This document shows positions 41,675 to 53,745 of a DNA stretch of 64,000 nucleotides, in pieces. Position 1 is the stretch's first letter, and each line of letters opens with the position of its first letter. A program made the position numbers and the translations under genes. The notes below the pieces were generated by a model. The model was not told the origin of the DNA. It did no database searches and was given only the letters and a program-made list of their open reading frames with translations. Source of the DNA: Antarcticibacterium sp. 1MA-6-2 (GTDB taxonomy: Bacteria; Bacteroidota; Bacteroidia; Flavobacteriales; Flavobacteriaceae); the NCBI RefSeq assembly GCF_021535135.1, contig NZ_CP091036.1, forward strand, positions 3,658,001 to 3,722,000, given 5' to 3'.

Positions 41675-42820
41675 GCTGGTAATAACCTTTATTATTTTGT
41701 TAGCTGTCAGGGCCGGAGCACAAACTCCGGCTTTGGCTGTTGCAGATAGCCTGTTTACTGTAGGAGAGACCGCAAAAGCCATAGAGATGCTGGAAGGTTC
41801 TAACCCTGCCACTATTTCTATCATTCTTAAACTGGCGCAGTATAATGCTGCCAAAGGAAATATTAAAGAAGCAGTAGGATATTATGAAAAAGTCCTGCAC
41901 CAAAATCCTGAAAAAATTTTGGCAACAATAGAGTATGCGAAAGCTCTTGTAAAAGATAATCAGCTAATGAAAGCTGACAGTGTTTACAGGGAATTGAATA
42001 AAAAATATCCTGAAAATGCAAATTTTTACTACCAGCGTGGATTAATAAAGGAGCAGGAACAGGAGAATGATGAAGAGGCCCTGCCCTTCTATAAACTTAC
42101 GATTGAGAAAGACCAGTCTCACCAGCCAGCTTTGTACAAGCTTGCAAAGAATGAGCTTCAAAACAGGAGTTATGACATGGCCAAGAATTACTCCTTAATG
42201 GGACTTGAGCACCATCCGGAGAATGTGTCCTTACTTTCTATTCTTGCTCAGGCATACTCTGCACGGGCATTATATAAAAAAGCTATTCCTCCTTTTGAGA
42301 AACTCGTCGAACTGGGGGAGAAGAGTGAATTTATTTTTACCAGGCTTGGCTACGCTTATCTTCACGAAGGCAATCTGGAAGATGCCATAACAGCTTATAC
42401 CTGAGCGCACTTGAAATTGAGGATAAAAACTTCGGAACTCATTACTCTCTGGGAAAATTATACGCTCTTCAGGGTGAACTTGAAAAATCTGAAGCACATT
42501 TATTAATGGCTATTCTTATAAAAAAACAACCCGTGGATGCAGAATATCTCAGCCTGGGAATAACTCTTAAGTATAAGAAAGAATTTAAGGATGCATTGGA
42601 ATACTTGAATAAAGCTTTGGAAGAAAACCCACAAAATGAACGCGCACTATATGAACGTGCGGTTGTAGCAGATAATTATTTTAAGGATTTATCTACAATT
42701 ATTTCCTACTATCAATCCTATCTCGACAAATATAATTCTATAGGAGATGAGCGCTTGCTGAATTTGGCTGAATCAAGAATTGCAGATCTAAAAAAGCAAC
42801 GTCATTTGGAGGGAGAATAA
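41667..42820 (+). CDS. TPR-repeat protein coupled to BlaR1-TonB gene (frame interrupted)
   Basis: About 384 residues starting GTG AAT AAG inside the end of the preceding gene. Signal peptide (LVITFIILLAVRAGAQ), then at least eight tetratricopeptide repeats (AVGYYEKVLHQNPEKILATI, ALEYLNKALEENPQNERALY). The frame breaks at 42393-42402 (GCTTATACC): one base is missing; restoring GCTGGT gives AITAGYLSALEIEDK, an RCYGGY-type lesion. TPR proteins after M56-TonB genes probably form a periplasmic complex with them; the role is inference. Confidence 0.82.
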
Positions 42821-43758
42821 AGTACATCTTCTACTCAAGCTTAATTTGCTGTGAGCTATATTTTCATTTGAGAACAAAATGCCTGTACTATGGATTTAGG
42901 CTTCTCTAATTTATTTTTCCCTTAAAGATTGAGTAGGTTTTCGGGATTGTTTTTAAAAATCTCCTGGGTAAGCTATAGTATGATGGAATTTGCTACTATT
43001 ACATTTGAGTGTCTTGTTTCTTCTGTAATTTATCTTCCTAAGAATAGCTAGACAATAATTAGTTTTTTATTAAAAATAATATCCCTTCTTTTTGCGTATT
43101 TACACTTTTTCCAATTAAGGATAATTTGACTCTTCCGGTGTTAATTTGAGGATTAGGAACAAAATGGGTAAAAATACAGGCGCGAAACACAGCCCTAAAA
43201 TAAAAATATCGGCTTAATAAAACCTTTTACCAAACCTGTACTCCTTTTTAAAGTGTAAAATTAACATTTACTTTAAGCTGTTCCTTCAACTCTCAAGTAA
43301 TTCTCTCAAATGCCTCTTGAATAAAGGGATGAGCTATTTTTATCTATCTAAATATTCTATCAAATTAACCCTCATTTTTCATTGCTTTTATAGCCATGTA
43401 ACATAGCGTAAAGGATTTGTAACATAGCGGGCCGGGTTTAATTCATTTAAAAAATATATTTGATTTTAAGATTTTAAAGAAACTTTCACATTTAAGGTTA
43501 TAAAAGGTATCTGGTTCTTAAGATTATCTTAAAAAATTAATCTATAAAATGAGGAAGTGAAAAAAGTTAATCGAAAAATCACTTAATATGATTCTAAATT
43601 ACTCTCCAATATCCAGGAGCAAATTTCCCTCAGCTTATAAAATATTCATCTGTTATGGCTGAAGTTTATCTTTCTACTATATCGATATCGTATTTGTGTA
43701 CTAAGCACCTTGTAGTGATCTGGTGTCATTTTAATCAAGTTTTAAAATATTTTATAAT
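42821..43758. other. Long regulatory gap before the xylan locus
   Basis: A 938-base gap between the TPR gene and the first susC-like gene with no supported gene; a 17-codon frame at 43164 is not called. It contains the direct repeat described separately and must hold the promoter of the 43759-62066 operon. No clean TAnnTTTG box was found close to 43759. Low GC and stop-rich throughout. Confidence 0.6.
43397..43429. promoter_or_regulatory. Direct repeat TGTAACATAGCG, putative operator
   Basis: TGTAACATAGCG occurs twice, at 43397-43408 and 43418-43429, a perfect 12-base repeat with a 21-base period (two helical turns). It lies about 330 bases upstream of the first SusC-like gene of the xylan locus. 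Such spacing is typical for a dimeric regulator binding in tandem, for instance an HTCS or AraC-type protein, but no regulator gene is next to it. Confidence 0.6.
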
Positions 43759-46700
43759 ATGAGAATAGGAATTCAAAAATTTCCATATCTGACAAAATTG
43801 ACAGTTATAGGACTAATAGTTCAATTTCTGCTTACTACCACTATTTATGCTAATGAAAACGAGCTGAGAGGAGAAGGTGAGCAACAAAAAACTATTAGTG
43901 GAACAGTAATAGCTGCTGAGGATAACTTAGGTATACCGGGAGTAAATGTGATCGTTAAGGGTACTTCTATAGGAACTGTTACTAATATTGACGGGGAATA
44001 TGAAATCACTGTGCCCGCGTCAGCTACTACCTTAACCTTCAGTTTTATAGGTTTTGAGACTGTAGAAAGGGAAATTGGAGATAACACTGAGATTGATGTC
44101 ATAATGCAAACCGATCAAAGTTCTCTTGAAGAAGTTGTCATCGTAGGATACGGAACGCAGAGGAAGGAAACTGTTGTGGGTGCCGTTGCTCAAACCACTA
44201 GCGAAGTCCTGGAACGTACCGGTGGAGTATCAGATCTTGGTGCTGCAATGACAGGTGCTTTACCCGGTTTAGTAACCACTGCCAGTACAGGTATACCCGG
44301 AGGGGAAAGTCCCCAAATTGTGATAAGGGGCCAAAATAGCTGGAATGGTGCATCTCCTTTGATTTTGGTGGATGGAGTAGAGCGGCCTGAATTTTTCAAT
44401 AACATGTCTATAAGTTCCGTTGCGTCAATATCTGTTTTGAAAGATGCTTCGGCTACCGCGGTATTTGGTTCCCGGGGTGCCAATGGGGTAATCATTGTAA
44501 CGACAAAAAGAGGACTTACAGGTAAGGCAGAGATCACAGCCAATTTTAGTTCAACCGTGAAGGCGGTTTCTAAATTGCCTGGTAAATATGATGCTTACGA
44601 TGCCATTGGGGTTAGGAACAGGGCAATTGAATATGAACTTTCCGACAATCCCTCCAGCTGGGGCGATATTATTCCTGAAGCAACGAGGTATAAGTACCTT
44701 AATCCGGCCAATATTGAGGAAATGGAACGTTATCCTAATGTTAATTGGCAGGAAGTATTGTTTAAGGATTATGCCATGGCTTACAACGCTAACGTAAACA
44801 TCCGCGGAGGGACAGAATTCGTTAAATATTTTGCTACTCTCGATTTTCAGAATGAAGGAGATTTGTTTCGGGATTTCACCAATAACAGGGATTACGATCC
44901 TGGTTATGAATATAATCGCCTTAATTTCCGTAGTAATTTAGATTTTCAACTTACATCCACTACTAAATTACGAACTGACCTTGGAGGTACCTACGGTGTC
45001 CGGAGAAGTCCCTGGGGTGGGGGTAATGATTATGGTTTTTGGGATGCCGCTTATCGGGGTGATCCTACCCTTTTTATGCCACAATATTCAGACGGTCTCT
45101 ATGGGTACTATGCTCCTAATATACAACTAGGGTATAACTCTGTCCGGATTCTGGCCATTAGTGGAGTAGAAATGGAAACTACTGCCCGTATCAATACAAC
45201 CTTTGTGCTTGATCAGGATTTAGGAATGCTATTAGAAGGATTGACTTTTAATGGTACACTGGCTGTGGATAACACCTTTATAGAAAATGACAGGGGAGTT
45301 AATGACCAGTTCAATGCCGCCCAGGAAAAGTGGATTGATCCCGAAACCGGGCGGGTAGTTCTTGCCCAGGGTGTAAGTTCTACCACAGGGCTGGATTTTT
45401 ATACTCCAGGCCCACAATGGTCTCCTGCCAGTGGAAGTGTTGGTGCGGCCTGGCGTAAGATTTTCTATCAGTTAAAGCTGGATTATGCAACTACCATTGC
45501 AGAGGATCATAACTTTAACCTGATGGGACTGATGAACTAAGCAGAAAGATGCCAGGGGCAATGGAATTCCAGAATTTCGCGAAGACTGGGTTTTCCGGAC
45601 TACCTATAATTATAGAGGAAAATATATGCTGGAGTATAACGGTGCTTACAATGGATCGGAAAAATTTGCTCCTGAATATCGGTTTGCTTTCTTCTCTTCA
45701 GGAGGACTTGCCTGGATGATATCTGAAGAAAATTTTATGGAATCGGTTTCTTTCCTGGACACCTGGAAATTGAGAGCTAATTATGGAGAAGTGGGAGACG
45801 ACCAAATAGGTGCCCGGTTTCTGTTCATGGATGAGTGGGCTTACGGAGGAAATTCTCAACTTGGCTTAGTTGGTGAGGGTGGTGAAAGAAGCCCTTATAC
45901 CTGGTACACACAGGAACAGGTGGGTAACCCTTTTGTTCGTTGGGAGACAGTATACAAGACTAACCTGGGTATGGATTTTGGTTTTTTCCAGGGTTTAATT
46001 GATGGGTCTGTAGACGTCTTCAGGAATGACAGAAAGGATATCCTTATGAGGGATGACAGGGCAGTACCTACCTATTTTGGAGTAAATGCTCCTGCAGCCA
46101 ACCTGGGTCGGGTACGTACGCAGGGTTATGAAATTACTGTAGGACTTGACCACACCTTTACAAATGGATTAAACGTATGGGGCGACTTTACAATGACTCA
46201 TGCAGAGAATGAAATAATTGATCGGGATGATCCCGCCTTGTTACCCGACTATCAAAAGCAGGCGGGATATGCACTGGGGCAGACCCGTACCCATATTGCA
46301 AGTGGGTATTACAATACTTGGGACGAACTATATGCGAGCACCGTCCACAATACCAATAACCTCAATAAAATTCCCGGGAACTACCAGATCCTTGACTATA
46401 ATGGTGATGGAGTAATTGATACTTTTGATGCAGCCCCTTTCGGATATTCCGGCGTGCCGGAGAATACCTTTAGCACCAATCTGGGATTTGGGTGGAAAGG
46501 CTTTAGCGTATTTGCGCAGTTCTACGGAGTAAATAATGTTACACGTAATGTACCGCTTACCAGCCTTGGAGGACAAACCAATACAGTTTTTGAGCAGGGT
46601 ACCTACTGGTCCCAAGACAACCCAAATGCCGATACGCCAATGCCACGTTGGAGTTCGGTTCCTCCCGGAAACTTTATGGGGAACCGGTATTTCTACGATG

Positions 46701-46924
46701 GTTCATACCTCCGCCTGAAGAATGCAGAAATTGCTTACCGTTTCGATACTGATGTGGTGAGTAGGTTTGGTCTTCAAAACCTGCGGGTGTATGTAAATGG
46801 TAATAACCTTTTGCTGTGGACTGAAATGCCTGACGATCGGGAATCAAACTTTTCGGGAATAGGTAACCAGGGAGCATACCCAACGGTTAAAAGGTTTAAT
46901 CTAGGTTTAAATGTTACATTTTAA
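43759..46924 (+). CDS. SusC/RagA-type TonB-dependent transporter, first copy (frame interrupted)
   Basis: About 1055 residues: signal sequence, carboxypeptidase-regulatory-like domain (ISGTVIAAEDNLGIPGVNVI), TonB box and plug (LEEVVIVGYGTQRKETVVGA, VFGSRGANGVIIVTTKRG), then a large beta barrel ending in NLGLNVTF. It imports oligosaccharides across the outer membrane using TonB energy with its SusD partner. The frame breaks at 45537-45541 (CTAAG); replacing TA by C gives GLMNQQKDARGNGIPEF, a signature lesion. By position it corresponds to XusA of the known xylan cluster. Confidence 0.9.
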
Positions 46925-46934
46925 ATTCATTTTT

Positions 46935-48824
46935 ATGAAAGTATATATAAAAATTATATTTAAGAGCATCTTTTTTATAGCAATGCTCATGATAGTTTCC
47001 TGTGAGGACTATCTGGAGAGATCACCAGAATCGGTTTTATCAGAAGAAACTGCCTTTCGCAATTTTCAAAATTTTCAGGGATTTACAGAAGAGCTTTATA
47101 TGGTGGTTCCAAACTTTACTACCACTTACTATACTTCTTCCTGGAACTGGGGGGACGATGAGATCCAATCTCCTGGTCCTAACTTTCATTTTGGGGTTAA
47201 AATTGAAAATGGAGACTTCTGGGGGTGGCAAGCTGAGCATGACGGCTGGGGTGCTTAAGCTGGATGGACGGGAGTGCTGCTACCGACGGTAGTGGAGGCT
47301 TATGGGCGCTTGCCTGGTATGGAATTAGAAAAGCAAATATTGGTCTGGCCAATCTCGACCTCATGACAGATGCTACGCAGGAGGAAAGAGACCTGATTGA
47401 AGGTCAACTACTATTTTTCAGGGGCTGGTGTCATTTTCAATTGATCCAGTACTTTGGAGGCATGCCTTACATCGACAGGGTGCTCCCTTCAGATGAACCA
47501 TTATGTGAACCCCGTCTGAGTTATCATGAGAGTGCAGACCGCGTTGCAACAGACTTAAGAGCGGCTGCTGACCTTTTGCCGATCAATTGGGACAATACAG
47601 TGGCAGGTAGGCGTACACTTGGAAAAAACGGTTTGCGCATCAATAAGATAATGGCCCTGGGTTATTTAGGCAAAAACCTCCTTTGGGCTGCCAGTCCCTT
47701 AATGAATTATGAATCAACCGGAAGTAGGACTTATAATTCGGAATATGCTAAACGGGCGGCAGTTGCATTCGGGGAATTATTGTCTTTGGTCGAAGCTGGG
47801 GAAACTCAATATGCCCTGCTTCCTTTTGACAGGTACAGTGAGAATTTTTATACAACCTAGTCAGAACTGGGCTATCCCGGGTGGTACTGAAGCTATTTTC
47901 CGCCCAACTTATATTTCTGCTAATGCTTCGAACTGGAGAATTAGCGCTCAATATCTGCCTTCTGTAGTAAATGACCATGGGGATCCTTCCAGATTTTATC
48001 CTACGGCCAATTATGTTAATTACTATGGTATGGCCAATGGATTGCCCTTGCCTGATGATATAACACAGGCCGATCCTGAATCTGGATATGATCCTCAACA
48101 TCCCTGGGAAGGACGTGATCCCCGTTTTTACCACGATATTCTTTATGACGGGGTACAGGTTGTCGAAGGATCCATACCTCCAGGTGAACAAAATCCGCAG
48201 CAGCTACGTTATGCAAGTCTTTTCACTGGAGGTGCTTACCGTGATGAGATTAACGGAAGCCGTACTGGTTATGCTAATCATAAATTTATTCCCTTAACAG
48301 CCAACCGATTTGACCGAAGGTTTGATTATGGCTATGCCCTTCACCTTATGGTGCCTTATATGCGTTTGGCCGATGTTTACCTGATGTATGCCGAGGCTAC
48401 CGCAGTTGGTTATAATCCCACTAGTACTGCGGGAGGTTTTGGCCTAACAGCAGTGGAAGCGGTGAATGTTGTGCGGGCCAGGGCTGGTGTAGATCCTGTA
48501 CATAGTCAATTTACTGGCTCTGTAGATGCTTTCTTGCCGGAACTGAGACGTGAACGTGCCGTGGAACTGGCTTTTGAAAGTCACCGCTTTAATGATCTTC
48601 GCCGTTGGTTGTTGTTAATTGAAGAGCCTTATACCATTAAAACATCCCACGAATTTGACAGGGCAGCATCCTTTGATCCGGAAACCCCCAGGGAAAACCG
48701 TGTACTGAATCTCAGAGAAGAAGTCATTCTTGAACGAAATTTCAGTGAGAAACACTACTGGTTGCCTCTAAAAGTATCGGATGTTAGTATATGTCCAGAT
48801 TTCTACCAAAATCCGGGATGGTAG
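46935..48824 (+). CDS. SusD/RagB-type xylan-binding lipoprotein, first copy (frame interrupted)
   Basis: About 629 residues with an SPII signal (IVSCEDYLER). Helical SusD repeats are visible (ADVYLMYAEATAVGYN, RRERAVELAFESHRFNDLRR). It would bind polysaccharide at the surface over the SusC barrel encoded just upstream. Two lesions: 47253-47260 (GCTTAAGC; one base missing, WGA-x-SWMDGSAATDG) and 47856-47860 (CCTAG; replacing TA by G gives FYTTGQNWAIPGG). Both fit RCCRGY-type sites. The position corresponds to XusB. Confidence 0.88.
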
Positions 48825-48885
48825 CGGGTAATGAAATGGTTTAATTCTTAGGTATTAAAAGATCTTAACGACGAAACACTAACTA

Positions 48886-51800
48886 ATGAAATATATAACA
48901 CTAAAAATTGCTTTGTGCGCTATTGTGATTCTACTTCCTGTATTGCTTTTCGCACAAACTACCACAAAGATAAATGTAATGGCGGTGGTACGAACGGAGG
49001 AAGGATTGCCTGTTAAGGGAGCTGTTGTAAGTAGTGAGCAGGATGATGTTTCAACGCTTACTGATAGTCTTGGAAATTTTTCTTTGGAAGTCTCGCCTAA
49101 TGCTATCCTGTCAATTAGTACTGCTGAATATGGAACTAAATTTGCTGCTGCAACTCAGGACCTGCAGGAAATTGTGCTAAGCTCAGGTATGGAGCTGGTA
49201 CAGGTAGCTTATCGTAAAGAAGAAAAGGAGGACCTTTTGGGGGGCATATCTTATATAAATATGCCTGAATTACTGGATAAAAATTATATCACTTATCCTC
49301 TGGACAATATGGAAGCCCTGGTAGCGGGTTTTCACGGTAACCTTTGGGGTATGGACGAGTACCTGGTGCTGGTAGATGGTGTACCTCGTGATGTAGGTAG
49401 TGTTCAACCTACTGCAATTGATCAAATTACTTTTCTAAAAGGAGTTTCCGCGGTAGCATTGTATGGTAGCCGGGCTGCCAAAGGCGCGATCCTTATCACC
49501 ACGAAAAGGGGGAAATAGGCGAACAAACGGTAGATGTCAGGGTTAATGCAGGGCTTTCTGTTCCGAAAAGTTATCCCAGGTTTCTGGGTTCTGCGGAATA
49601 TATGACGCTTTACAATGAAGCCCGGGAAAATGACGGGCTTGGCACCTTATTTTCTGAGGAAGAAATCTATAACCACGCTGCAGGTATTAATCCATACCGC
49701 TACCCTAACGTGGATTATTATTCAGACGATTATTTAAAAAAAGCTTATAGCCGCTATGATGGAACGGTGGAAATTGCTGGTGGAAACCAAAAGGCCCGTT
49801 ACTATACTAACATGGGGTTTCTTACAGAAGGTTCGCTACTGGATTTTGGTGAAGCTGAGAACAATAAAAATCAAAGGTTCAATATCCGGGGTAACGTAGA
49901 CATGGAATTGAGTGATTATATTACTGCCAATGTAGACTTAGGTGCTATATTCTCCAATAATATAGGTGTCAACACCGACTATTGGGGAGGTGCTGCTAGT
50001 TTAAGACCACACTAGTTTACCCCGCTTATCCCAATCAGTATGATCGAAGAAAGTGATGAGGCTTCCTGGGACCTGATAGAAGGGACCGATAATTTAATAG
50101 GCGGGCAGTACCTGCTAGGAGGTACGCAACTGGATCAAAGCAATCCAATTGCAGGTATCTATGCTTAGTGGTTCTAATACATTTACAAGCTAAGCAATTT
50201 CAATTCAATGCTGGTGTTGATGCCGACTTACAAAATGTATTGGAAGGCTTGTCTTTTAGTTCCATGTTTGGGATAGATTATGCCACCTCATATACTCAAG
50301 CCTTTAATAATGAATATGCAGTATTTCAGCCAAACTGGACCAACTACGCGGGAACTGATATGATAAGTTCTCTAACTCAGTATGGACAGGATGCCCGCTC
50401 GGGTGATCTAAATGTTAGCAATAGCTCGTATCGTCAAACACTGGCCTTTTCCGGACAATTGAACTATGAAACTCTGTTTGCTAATGATCATAATATAACT
50501 GCAATGTTAATTGCGGGAGGCTTTCAAAGGTCTCAATCTGGTATCTACCAGGGCATCAATAATGCTAATCTTGGTTTACATCTGGGATATGACTTTAAAA
50601 ATAAATATTTCGCACAATTTAATGGTGCCATGATATACTCTACGAGAGTACCGGAAGACAACAGGACTGCATTTTCTCCTACATTATCTTTAGGCTGGAG
50701 GATTAGCGAAGAAGACTTTTTGGCGTCTTCCTCTGTTATCAACAATTTAAAGTTGTCTGTCTCGGCGGGTATATTACATACCGATTTGGATATTGATGAT
50801 TATTACCTTTATGAAGCTATCTATACACAAACAGATGGAGCCTGGTACGGATGGGCAGATTTATCTGCGCCCGCCCGAAGCACCGATTCACGTCGGGGTG
50901 AGAATCTGGGTCTAACTTTGCCAAAGCGTGAGGAAATTAGCCTTGGTCTGGATGCTGCTCTTTTTAATAATTTTTTGGTCTTTAATGGAAATATTTTTAT
51001 GAGCAGGATGACAGGGCTTGTAGATCAACTCTCTTCTTTATATCCCAATTATTTTCAAACCGGATGGCCAAATTCATCTTTTATCCCGTATGTGAATTAT
51101 AATGAAGATATACGCTCAGGATTTGATTTTAGTCTGAACCTGAATAAACGCACCGGAGAAGTAGACTGGACGGTTGGGTTAGTGGGAACTTATTACACAA
51201 CTGAAGCTTCCAAACGAGCCGAATTTTTTGAGAATGAATATCAGAACAGGCAGGGAAGACCCGTAGATGCCATTTGGGGTTTAGAAAGTGATGGCTTCTT
51301 TGAAAGTGCTGAAGATATTGCTAACTCACCAGAATCTGCGTTTGGTGCAGTGCAAGCGGGGGATATTAAATATATAGACCAAAATGAAGATGGTGTAATT
51401 AATGCCCAGGACGAGGTATACCTTGGAAGAGGCGGTTGGGTAAGTTCTCCTTTTACCGGGGGAGTTAACTTAACGGCAAAATGGAAGAACCTCACGTTCT
51501 TTGCTCTTGGAGTTGCTCGTATGGGTGCAATAGGTATAAAAAACAACAATTATTTCTGGGTAAACGGTCAGGATAAATATTCAGAGGTTGTTAGGAATCG
51601 TTGGACTGAAGAAACTATGGAAACAGCTACATATCCACGACTCACAACCGGGGGCGGGGATAATAACTTCCGGAATTCAGATTTTTGGCAGTACAGCACC
51701 AACCGTTTCGATCTGGCAAGGGTTCAGGTTTCCTATACATTTCCGGAATATTTTTTCGGCGGCGATTTGGTAAAGGAATTCGGGGTGTATCTAAATGGAG

Positions 51801-51904
51801 CTAATTTATTAACAATTGCTCCCAATAGGGACATCTTGGAATTAAATATAGGAAGTGCACCTCAGACACGCTTTTACAATATTGGTGTTACAGCCACCTT
51901 TTAA
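48886..51904 (+). CDS. SusC/RagA-type TonB-dependent transporter, second copy (heavily interrupted)
   Basis: About 1006 residues: signal peptide (LLPVLLFAQ), short regulatory-like domain (NVMAVVRTEEGLPVKGAVV), plug (YLVLVDGVPRDVGSV, ALYGSRAAKGAILITTKRGK) and barrel ending YNIGVTATF. Four lesions: 49516-49520 (TAGGC; GCC GGC restores KRGKAGEQT), 50011-50016 (in-frame TAG; CAG would give RPHQFTPL), 50164-50168 (CTTAG; GCT GGT restores IYAGGSNTF) and 50190-50194 (CTAAG; GCC AGC-type site restores the KQFQF/QQFQF frame). All fit RCCRGY. By position it corresponds to XusC, the second transporter of the xylan cluster. Confidence 0.87.
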
Positions 51905-51927
51905 TGGAATTTAAAAATTGAAAAATT

Positions 51928-53688
51928 ATGTATAAGAAAATACTCTTTTTTGTTTTGGTTGCCCTGGGATTGTCTTCTTGTGAAGCGGACTTTCTTGAAC
52001 CAGCAATTGAAAACAATCGTGACCTTAACGATATTCAGGATGAGCCGAGTTTTGCCCTGGGGTTGCTTTATAATGGATACACTCGTTTACCGGGAGGCTT
52101 CTCATTCAATGATATGGCTACAGATGATGCTGTAAGTAGTGACGAGGATAATGCTTATTCTGATATGGCCACTGGGCAATGGGCTGCCAATTTTAACCCT
52201 GTAAGTCAGTGGCAAAATTCATATGCCGCGATCCAGTATTTGAATCTGATGCTTTCAAAGGCTGATACAGTTACCTATGCTGAGAGCCCTGCAGTGAACC
52301 AGATGTTTAAGGACCGTACTAAAGGGGAAGTATATGGATTGCGTGCCTTTTTTATGCACAACCTCCTGCAAGCCCACGGTGGTATGGCTGGAGGTGAGAT
52401 CCTGGGAGTTCCCATTTTCCTTGAACCACAAGATTCCAATACAGATTTTTCAAGTCTGCAGCGAGCTACCTTTGAGGCTGTTATGCAGCAAATTTACAGT
52501 GATATACAAAATGCCATTGATTTGCTTCCGCTTGACTACGAAGACATTGGTAGTGAAGCTGGAATCCCGGACGTATACCTGAATATGGATGCAAATGTTA
52601 ACGATTATAACCGGGTTTTAGGAAAAACTAATCGCCTTCGTATGACCGGACGTGTTGCTCTTGCAATTCGTTCAAGAGCTGCCTTGTTGGCGGCCAGTCC
52701 TGCCTTCAACCAGGGTACGACCACTACCTGGGAAGATGCGGCTAACTATGCTGCAGATGTTATAGATGAAAACGGCGGGAATGTCCTGGCTTCAAATGGT
52801 GTAACCTGGTACGATAATAGATCAGAGATTGATAATCTTGCTGCGGGCATTAACCCGCCTGAGATTCTTTGGCGTTCCAATATGCCCGGGCCAAGTAGTG
52901 CGCTTGAAGAGCAAATCTATCCTCCCTCACTTTTTGGAGATGGATTGGTTAATCCTACCCAGAATCTGGTTGATGCTTTTCCAATGGCCAATGGTTTTCC
53001 AATTACACATCTCGAAAGCGGATACGATCCTGCAAATCCTTATGCTAATCGCGATCCGCGCTTACTGGAGTTTATTGTAGTGAATGGCAGTCAACTTGGA
53101 CCTTTTAATGAAACTATCCTTACCGCAGTTGATGGAGGTACAATTGATGGGTTAAATATTGTAGAATCTTCGACCCGTACGGGTTACTATCTTCGCAAGC
53201 TGCTTCGGGAGGATGTTAATCTTAATCCTCAAAGCGTGAATCAGCAGAGACACATTAATCCACTTATTCGATACACTGAAATCTACCTGAATTATGCAGA
53301 GGCTGCTAACGAAGCCTGGGGTCCCATGAACAGTGGAGGGAACACATATTCAGCTTATGATGTAATTAGAGCCATACGTGAGCGGGCAGGACTCAGTGAA
53401 AATGGTGGTGATGTTTATCTGGAGTCTATTAAAGCTGATCAGGATGCAATGAGAGAACTCATTCGGAATGAACGAAGGCTGGAACTTAGTTTTGAAGGTT
53501 TCCGTTTCTGGGATTTACGCAGGTGGAATGAAGACCTTTCAGAAATGGCAATGGGAGATAAGATTGAAAACGGGAATCATACAATTATTCCGGTTGAACC
53601 CAGACTTTATGCCGACTATATGATTTACGGTCCCATCCCGTATAGCGAAATATTGAAGTTTGGATTTACACAAAATATGGGATGGTAA
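51928..53688 (+). CDS. SusD/RagB-type lipoprotein, second copy
   Basis: A 586-residue protein with an SPII signal (GLSSCEADFLEP). Typical SusD features: LYNGYTRLPGG, RAIRERAGLSENG and RRLELSFEGFRFWDLRRWNED near the C terminus. It partners the second SusC. The frame is intact over its whole length, in contrast to the first copy. The position corresponds to XusD. Confidence 0.93.
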   Translation: MYKKILFFVLVALGLSSCEADFLEPAIENNRDLNDIQDEPSFALGLLYNGYTRLPGGFSFNDMATDDAVSSDEDNAYSDMATGQWAANFNPVSQWQNSYAAIQYLNLMLSKADTVTYAESPAVNQMFKDRTKGEVYGLRAFFMHNLLQAHGGMAGGEILGVPIFLEPQDSNTDFSSLQRATFEAVMQQIYSDIQNAIDLLPLDYEDIGSEAGIPDVYLNMDANVNDYNRVLGKTNRLRMTGRVALAIRSRAALLAASPAFNQGTTTTWEDAANYAADVIDENGGNVLASNGVTWYDNRSEIDNLAAGINPPEILWRSNMPGPSSALEEQIYPPSLFGDGLVNPTQNLVDAFPMANGFPITHLESGYDPANPYANRDPRLLEFIVVNGSQLGPFNETILTAVDGGTIDGLNIVESSTRTGYYLRKLLREDVNLNPQSVNQQRHINPLIRYTEIYLNYAEAANEAWGPMNSGGNTYSAYDVIRAIRERAGLSENGGDVYLESIKADQDAMRELIRNERRLELSFEGFRFWDLRRWNEDLSEMAMGDKIENGNHTIIPVEPRLYADYMIYGPIPYSEILKFGFTQNMGW

Positions 53689-53745
53689 ACACCGATGAAA
53701 TCGGTATTACCGGATATCTAATTGAAATTAAAATAACTGAAAAAC

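Noticed and set aside
43164..43217. 17-codon frame (GKNTGAKHSPKIKISA) resembling the start of an IS3-type transposase
   Set aside because: Too short, stops at once, no continuation in other frames and no inverted repeats.
43397..43429. CRISPR-like repeats
   Set aside because: Only two 12-base copies with a 9-base gap; no array and no cas genes in the window.
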